Positions 1 through 7,300 of a DNA stretch of 20,572 nucleotides are shown here, one piece after another. Source of the stretch: CAZLMW01 sp964560875 (GTDB lineage Bacteria; Myxococcota_A; UBA9042); NCBI GenBank assembly GCA_964560875.1, contig CAZLMW010000134.1, forward strand, positions 1 through 20,572, read 5' to 3'. A model generated the notes under the pieces. The model made no database searches. It was not told the origin of the DNA and worked only from the letters and a program-made list of their open reading frames with translations. The first letter of the stretch is position 1; each line of letters starts with the position of its first letter. Made by a program: the position numbers and the translations under genes.

Positions 1-3
1 TTA

Positions 4-28
4 GGCGGTTCTGCGAAGCAGGTTCGCC
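4..28. repeat. Interrupted palindrome at window start
   Basis: The sequence reads GGCG-gtt-CTGC-gaa-GCAG-gtt-CGCC, so the two outer and two inner 4-bp arms pair around an internal loop. Its core at 9-20 is the reverse complement of 13781-13792 in the tandem repeat after mfd. It may be a dispersed intergenic repeat or the end of a terminator from a gene outside the window. The function is not known. Confidence 0.55.
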
Positions 29-83
29 GACCGGATCCCGAACGGGATCCGGGGCCGACCGGATCCCGAACGGGATCCGGGGC
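29..83. repeat. Two tandem 28-bp palindromic repeats
   Basis: A 27-bp sequence (29-55) recurs identically at 57-83 with a 28-bp period. Each copy contains a near-perfect palindrome (31-52 and 59-80) with 10-bp arms CCGGATCCCG/CGGGATCCGG around AA. On RNA this would form two very stable GC-rich hairpins in a row. There is no T-tract, so a classical intrinsic terminator is not shown. REP-like intergenic repeats or a protein-binding array are alternatives. Confidence 0.8.
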
Positions 84-87
84 AAAC

Positions 88-127
88 CACGAGAGTAAAA
101 CTTATCGTGATGACTTTTACTCTCGTG
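88..127. promoter_or_regulatory. Perfect 13-bp inverted repeat upstream of Toprim gene
   Basis: CACGAGAGTAAAA (88-100) and its exact reverse complement TTTTACTCTCGTG (115-127) flank a 14-nt spacer. The element ends 21 nt before the ATG at 149 and overlaps the alternative GTG (107) and ATG (110) starts. Its size and place fit an operator or a 5'-leader hairpin. It is also more AT-rich than its surroundings. That it regulates the next gene is inferred. Confidence 0.6.
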
Positions 128-148
128 ATTCGTATAGACTCTGGCGCG

Positions 149-1231
149 ATGATCACCGACCCGACAAAGCGACGCACCTGGCTCCGTGCCGCGGGGATCG
201 AGACCTTCAGCGACATCCGCTCGATGGACGCGGAGCAGCTCATCGACGCGTTCTCCAGCGCCAATGGGACGGTTGTCACCACGCGGCTCGTGCGCAACCT
301 GGTGGCGCAGGCATGGCAGCAGATCCAGGCCGGTGACGCGCCGCCTGTGCAGGGCAACGTGCGCTCGTTTTGGTACGGCTGGGTCAAGCCGGTGTTGCTT
401 CGCGTGCCGCCAGACCGCCGCCGCCGGGAGCGACCGGACACCGTGGTTTCGGACACGCTCGCCAGCCTGATCGAAGGCAAGCGGTTGATGTCGTACGCCG
501 ACTTTGGGTTCACCGACGAGAACTGGCGCAACCGCGTGATCGGGGTGCTGCGGCCAAACGTCCTGGTCTTTGCGGAGAAATCAGCCCACCTGCGCCTGCT
601 GCTGCGCCTCAACAAGCTGTTTGGTGTGTCCGTGCTGACGCTGGGTGGCATGCCGAGCGCTTGCACGAGTGAGTTCACGGTCCGCCAGCTGCAGGAGGCG
701 ATGCATAGAACCAAGCTCGGCGCCAATGGCCCCGTTCACCTGCTGGGTTTGGTCGACCACGATCCTGCCGGGGCGATTGTGGCTGCCTCGTTCGTCCGAC
801 AGCTGACGAGTTTTGGCTTGCGTCCGACATCGGTGCGGTTGCTGGTCGAGCCAGAGTTACTCAGCGCGGAGCAGATCGCCGCCCACAAGTACGCCCTCAA
901 GCCAGGCACGGGAACGAACCGGTGGCTGGACGCTGGCGGCGGGGTCGACGGCGAGGCGTTTGGTCTGGCGGTCGACGCGGTGCCGATCAACGAGCTGCAG
1001 CGGGTGGCGACAGAGGCGATCAAGGCGGTCGCGCCGGTGCCAGTGGAGGTCGCGGGGGACGCGCTGCCGACCGATGATCCGCGGTGGCAGGAGGCCGTCA
1101 GCGGTCCGGGTGGATTGGCCAATGTCGTGGTGATTGGCCCCAACCAGCTCGACGCGCACGTGCTGCGGCTTGTCGATGAGGGCAAGCGGGTGGTGGTTGT
1201 CGAAGACGGCGCGGTGCGGGCCGTTTTGTGA
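149..1231 (+). CDS. Orphan Toprim protein, topoisomerase VI subunit A / Spo11-like
   Basis: No name is assigned, but the fold is recognisable. Counting from the GTG at 107, the N-terminal part holds an RSFWYGWVKP segment (Tyr90). It lies where 5Y-CAP domains of TopoVI-A/Spo11 carry the catalytic tyrosine. Then come LMSYADFGF (127-135) and a Toprim domain with FAEK (Glu157-Lys158) and LVDHDPAG (Asp217, Asp219), the acidic metal-binding residues. A late FGLAVDAVPINEL segment matches the end of Toprim domains in these proteins. TopoVI-A cleaves DNA through a tyrosyl link and needs the ATPase subunit B; no B subunit is visible here. I chose ATG 149 because GTG 107 and ATG 110 lie inside the 13-bp inverted repeat; no clear ribosome site decides it. 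About 60 C-terminal residues are unassigned. It could be a stand-alone nuclease rather than a topoisomerase. Confidence 0.75.
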   Translation: MITDPTKRRTWLRAAGIETFSDIRSMDAEQLIDAFSSANGTVVTTRLVRNLVAQAWQQIQAGDAPPVQGNVRSFWYGWVKPVLLRVPPDRRRRERPDTVVSDTLASLIEGKRLMSYADFGFTDENWRNRVIGVLRPNVLVFAEKSAHLRLLLRLNKLFGVSVLTLGGMPSACTSEFTVRQLQEAMHRTKLGANGPVHLLGLVDHDPAGAIVAASFVRQLTSFGLRPTSVRLLVEPELLSAEQIAAHKYALKPGTGTNRWLDAGGGVDGEAFGLAVDAVPINELQRVATEAIKAVAPVPVEVAGDALPTDDPRWQEAVSGPGGLANVVVIGPNQLDAHVLRLVDEGKRVVVVEDGAVRAVL

Positions 1232-1350
1232 GGCGAGCGTGCGCCGAATCGTCAAGACTTTTCGGGCGGAATCAGGCAGGGTAAAAGCCCGTCCTGTCGT
1301 CGATGTCCACGACGTTGTGCAAGACGCTGCCCACCAACCCCAATACGAAC

Positions 1351-4300
1351 ATGCTGAATCTGCGCTCCACCTATCCGGCCGCATTGCGCGGTCGCGCCAC
1401 CGTGTTGTTCCGCCTCGCGGCGACCGTCGCCCTGCTGCACGGATGTACAAACGCCGCCGACGATAGCGACGACAGCGAGGCCGATACCGCCCTGGCCGAC
1501 ACGGGCGTCACCGACGTAAGCGGCAACGTAAGCGACACCGCGTCGAGCGCCGACACCGCAGCGAAAGACGCGGGCTCGACCAAAGACACGTCCGAACCCA
1601 AGGACACCGCCAAGGACACCGGCACTACCAAAGACGCGGGCGCCAAGGATTCAGGACCCAAAGACACCGGTCCCGAAGACACCGGACCGACCTTGTGCAA
1701 GTCCAACAGCGACTGCCCCGAAGCGCCCACGTCGTGCCAGAAATCGGTCTGCAACAAGGACGGCAGCTGCAGCTTCGAGACCCTCGCGGACGGCGATAAG
1801 TGCGTCGGCACGAGCCTGTGCATCATCGGCGGGACATGCAGCAAAGGCGTGTGCAAGGGCGCCATCAAGGACTGCGACGACGGCAACATCTGCACCAAGG
1901 ACGACTGCGTGCTCGCGACCGGCAAGTGCGGTCATGTGCCCGATCAGAAGCTCGACAACGTGGTCTGCACCGACGCCGACAAGTGCGCCCTGGCCGCGCA
2001 GTGTTTCAAGGGCGCCTGCATCACCAAGACCAAGAAGAAGTGCGACGACGGCAACCCATGTTCGTTCGACGGCTGCGACCCGAAAACCGGCGAGTGCATC
2101 GTGCTCGCGGGGGCGGCGACCGATACCTGCGACGACGGCAACCCGTGCACCGAGGGCGACAAGTGCGACAAGTCCGGCAACTGCCTCGCCGGCAAACCCG
2201 TGTGCTCCTGCAAGACCCACAAGGACTGCAAGGACAAGGACGACGGCGACCAGTGCAACGGCTCGATCTATTGCGATCTGAAGACGAAGAATTGCGTGCT
2301 CGACATCGCCAAGATCGTCAAGTGCTCACCGTCCACCGATCCCTGCTTCCTGCGGTCCTGCGACCCCAAAGACGGCTTTTGCAAGTCCAAGCCCGCCAAG
2401 AGCCTCACACCCTGCGACGACGGCAACCCCTGCACCGCGGGGGACATCTGCGACGGCGCCGGCAAGTGCAAATCGGGCACCGTCGTTTGTGCGTGCGTCA
2501 AGACCGCCGACTGTGCGGCCCAAAACGACGGCGACCCCTGCAACGGCACGCTCTACTGCGACAAGACATCCAAGCCGTTCAAGTGCGCGGTGGCCCCGTC
2601 GACGATCGTGAAATGCCCCAACTTCAGCGACACGCAGTGCACCAAGCTCAAGTGCAGCAAAGCCACGGGCCAGTGCCAGATGACCGAAGAGGCCAACGGA
2701 CAGGGCTGCGACGACGGCAACCAATGCACGGTCGATGACGGCTGCCTCGCGGGCAAGTGCAAGCCGGGCACCGACACATGCTCCTGCAAGAACAACGCGG
2801 ACTGCGCCAAGCTCGAAGACGGCAACGCCTGCAACGGCACGTTGTTTTGCAACAAGTCCAACGGCCAATGCGACCTGAACCCGGCGACGGTCGTCTCCTG
2901 TCAGACCGTCAACGACACCTACTGCAGCAAAAACCAGTGCCAGGCGACGACGGGCAAGTGCCAGATGAAGGACGCCCACGAGGGCAACAAGTGCGACGAC
3001 GGCGACGACAAGTGCACGACCGACGAGACCTGCCAAAAGGGCAAATGCACGACCAAGACCAACTCCTGCAAATGCAACACCAACGCCGATTGCGCCGCGC
3101 AGGAGGATGGCGACAAGTGCAACGGCACGCTGTTTTGCAACCAGCAGACCAAGACCTGCAAGCTCAACCCAGTGACCGTGGTGACCTGCCCGACGGTCGA
3201 TGACAGCAAGTGCGCGGCCAACCTCTGCCAGCCCAAAACCGGCAAGTGCGCGCTGGTGCCCCGCAACCCCTTCCAGCCCTGCGACGCCGACGGCGACGAC
3301 AAGTGCACCAAGAACGACTACTGCTTCGGCGGAAAATGTATCGCCGATAAGAACACCTGCCAGTGCCAGACCGACAAGGACTGCGCCAAGCACAGCGCCG
3401 ACGACAAGTGCGCCGAGTACTACTGCAACGGCCAGAAAAACCAGTGCCAGCCCAACCCGGCGACCGTGCCTTTCTGTTCGCCGCTCGACGACACGACGTG
3501 CGCCGTCAACAAGTGCGACCCGAAGACCGGCAAGTGCGCCAAGACGCCGATCAACGAAAACCTGCAGTGCGACGCCGACGGGTCCAAGTGCACCGTTGGC
3601 GATAAGTGCGTCAAAGGCACGTGCGCGGCGGGCGTCAACAAGTGCCAGTGCACCAAGAACGCGGACTGCGCCAAGCTCGAAGACGGCAACCCNNNNNNNN
3701 NNNNNNNNNNNNNNNNNNNNNNNNNNNNNNNNNNNNNNNNNNNNNNNNNNNNNNNNNNNNNNNNNNNNNNNNNNNNNNNNNNNNNNNNNNNNGTGTGCGA
3801 CGACGGCAACAAGTGCACCGAAAGCGACGTCTGCGTGAAGGGCAAGTGCACGGGCAAGCTCACCAAGTGCGCCAACGCGTCCGATTGCGTCGCGGCGAGT
3901 TGCAGCCCGCTCAAGGGATGCATCTACTTGGCGGTGTCCGGAGGCTGTGACGACAACGACGCGTGCACGGTCAACGATAGCTGCTTGGCCGGCAAATGCG
4001 CCGCAGACGCCGTCGTTTGCGACGACAAGAATACGTGCACCACCGACTCGTGCGACCCGCAAAAGGGCTGCCAGTTCGTCTTCGGCAAGGCCAAGTGCGA
4101 CGACGGCAACAAGTGTACCGACTCGGACGCCTGCAACCAGGGAACGTGCATCGGCAAGCCGATCGATATCGCCAAGGAATGCGACGACGGAAACACCTGC
4201 ACGATCGCCAAGTGCGACAAGGACATCGGCTGCATCCAGTCGGCCAAACCCAAGATCGACCGGGGCAAGAAGTACACCAAGCTCGACCCGCCCTGTGACG

Positions 4301-7300
4301 ACGGCAAATGGTGCACGACCGACGACCGGTGCAAAGGCACGGTCTGCAAAGGCAACGCGCCGCGCTGCGACCCGCACAAGACGACTCAATACAAGCACAA
4401 CAAGTGCGTCTTCCCGGTCTGCGACGGCACCAAGAAGACCTGCACCTACCTGCCTATCAAGACCGGTAACCCGTGCAACGACAACAACAAGTGCACCACG
4501 GGCGAGGTCTGCACAGGCACCAAATCGTGCGTCGGCAAGGGCATCAACTGCAACGACGGCAACTCGTGCACCAACGACTCGTGCCACAAGTTCAACGGCT
4601 GCGAGTACAGCTTCAGCAACAAAGCCTGCACCGACGGCAGCCTCTGCACCATCGGCACCAAGTGCGCGTCGGGGGTCTGCCAGGGCGGCACAGTGCGCGT
4701 GTGCGACGACGCCGAGCCCTGCACGACCGACAGCTGCGACGCCAAGAAGGGCTGCGTGTTCACCGCGGGCAGCAACGACGGCAAAGCCTGCGGCGACGCG
4801 AGCGATTGCCAGACCGAAGGCACATGCAAGGCCGGCCGGTGCGAGGGCGCGACGGCGCGACCGTGGTTCCGCGACGGACTGAGCACCGAAGGGGATTGCG
4901 GCGACATCGTTAGCGGCGACGGCGGAGACTGGTTGGTCTTCGGCAGCCGCAAGAACGCGGCGGGCACCCGCGAACCGGCGTGGAAGGTGCTCAACTACGC
5001 GGGCAAGGTCAGTCGCGCGTGGTCGGTTCCAGCCAAGGCCAACGGCTTTCTGCAAAAAGGCATCCGCAACAAGGCCGGGTTCGTCGCCGTCGGGCATACG
5101 TATGACGGTGCCAAGGGCGGCACCGACGGGCTTTTTGTGCGGATCGCGGGCGAGTCGACCGTGACGACCAAGCTGCTGATCGGTGGGTCCAAGAACGAAC
5201 GCCTGCACAGCCTCGCCGCCACGGGAGACGGCGGTCACCTGCTTGTGGGCATCACCTCGTCGACGGGTGCAGGCCTCGCGGACGGGCTCGTCGTGCGGCT
5301 CGACAAGGCCGACAAGGTGCTCTGGAACAAGCCCTACGGCACTGTGGTCGACGACTTCTTCCTGGACGTCGCGGCGCTCGACGATGGCCACTTCACCCTC
5401 GTCGGCGGTGTCGGCGCGTACGGAGGCTGGATCGCCCGGCTCGACAAGGACGGCAAGCTGGTCAAGCAGGCCATCGACGGCAACAGCAGCGACCGAAGGC
5501 TGTACGGCATCGTCGAGGCGCTCAAGGGCGGTAGCAGCCTCGTGGGTGGCAAGACACTCAAGACCTATGACAAGGACCTCAAGCTCATCAAGCAGACCGC
5601 GGCGCTGGGTGGCTGGGTCGACGACATCTCGCCGTCACTCGGCGGCGGATACGCGATCGCCTGGGCCAGCAAGCACACCAACAAGGACAGCTGGTCGTAC
5701 AAGGCGACGCTGGTTGACGCGGCCGGCAAGCAGCACAAGTGGATCATCAACACCGTGGAGACGTCGTCGATCAGCCTGGGTGCAGACAACGGTCGCATCG
5801 ACGGGGCAGCGCCGCGTGCCCGCATCATCGCGGTCGGCGCCGATAGCTTCGTCGGCATGCGCCAAAAGGGCTGTCGGCTGCTGCACCCCGACAACTTCGG
5901 CAACGTCAAATGCAGCAACTCGGGCGCATGCTTCACCAAGAAGCGCGCAGACTGCCTCGACGCCACCAAGTGCACCGTGTTGGAGAGCTGCTACCAGGGC
6001 AAATGCATCTCCAAACTCGCACCCGGCCTGCCGTGCAAGGACGGCGGCATCTGTGTGACGAACAAGGGCTGTGACCCCAAGACCGGCAAGTGCACCTACG
6101 ACAAGTCCGTCGACGGCGCCAAGTGCTCGACCGCCGGTGGTCCATGCGCGATCGCCGGCCAGTGCAAGAGCGGCAAGTGCTACGACGACGCCATGTCCGT
6201 GTGGACCGCCAACCCCACCGTCTTCTATGGCTGTTGCGGGGAGATGGGTCGACCGGGCAAGCGCCGCGACTCCCAAAAAGGCGACTTCCGCCACGTCGCC
6301 GTGGGCAACAACCTCAAGGTGTGGGGCATCGGCCTCGGCTTTTCGAGCGCGGGAATCAACTCGATTTACGGCAAGTCGTTTTCGCCCACCGGCGTCGCAG
6401 GAGCGCGATACGCGTGGGTGTCGGTCGCCGGGAGCTGCAACGACAAGAACGGCGCTCGCATCAAGACGCAGGTGATCAAGGGCAAGCAGCAATACGTCGG
6501 CTGCACGACCGAGCGAGCGCACCTTTACANNNNNNNNNNNNNNNNNNNNNNNNNNNNNNNNNNNNNNNNNNNNNNNNNNNNNNNNNNNNNNNNNNNNNNN
6601 NNNNNNNNNNNNNNNNNNNNNNNNNNNNNAACCACCATGACCGCGGTACGGCGCTGGGGCGGGGGGCATCACAGCCAGGCGGTTGTGGCCCTGGGCACGC
6701 GTTACACCCTGCCGATCGCGCTGGACCGGTCCGCGGACCACAAGACGGTGGCCGCGCTGTGCACCGATCCCGAAAACGATGATCCCAAGAAGCCGCGTGG
6801 CTACTCGGTCTATTGGCTCAACTACGGCAACCTCAACGCCAAGGCGACCATCTCCAAGAACGCGCGCATCCGTTTGGCGGACAAGGACACCCCGGTCGGC
6901 GTGGATGTGCGGGACGATGGTGGCGTCCTCATCTGCGGGCACACCTACACCAACGCCACGAAGCAGTGGTCGACGGTCGCGGCGCGGCTGACCGCCACCG
7001 GCGCCGAGGTTTGGAAGCACAGCCAGGTGCACAGCGAAACCACCACCGTGTTCGGCTGCGCGCAGACGCCGGCGGGCGATGTGGTGGCCGGCCGGAAGAA
7101 GACGACGATCGCCGGCACCACGGTCAACTCCATCTGGCTGCAAGTCCGCAACAGCGTTGGCAACGTCGCTTGGGAGGCCAAGTACAAACCTTCGTCCGGC
7201 GACACGTATGCGCGCGACATCATCCCGGTCGCAGGTGGCTTCGCGGCCGGCGGTCGCGTCAACAATCAGCAAGCCCTGCTGCGCTTTGATGGCAACGGCA

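Noticed and set aside
29..83. CRISPR array
   Set aside because: Only two copies lie back to back with 1 nt between them and no spacers, and no cas gene is seen.
1..726. 241-residue minus-strand open frame at the left edge
   Set aside because: It is antisense to the Toprim gene, runs through the palindromic repeats and looks like low-complexity Ser/Arg sequence.
2326..5391. 1,021-residue open frame on the minus strand
   Set aside because: It is an Ala/Val/Arg-rich antisense of the cysteine-repeat coding sequence with no recognisable domain and spans an N gap. Regular GC-rich repeats create such open antisense frames.
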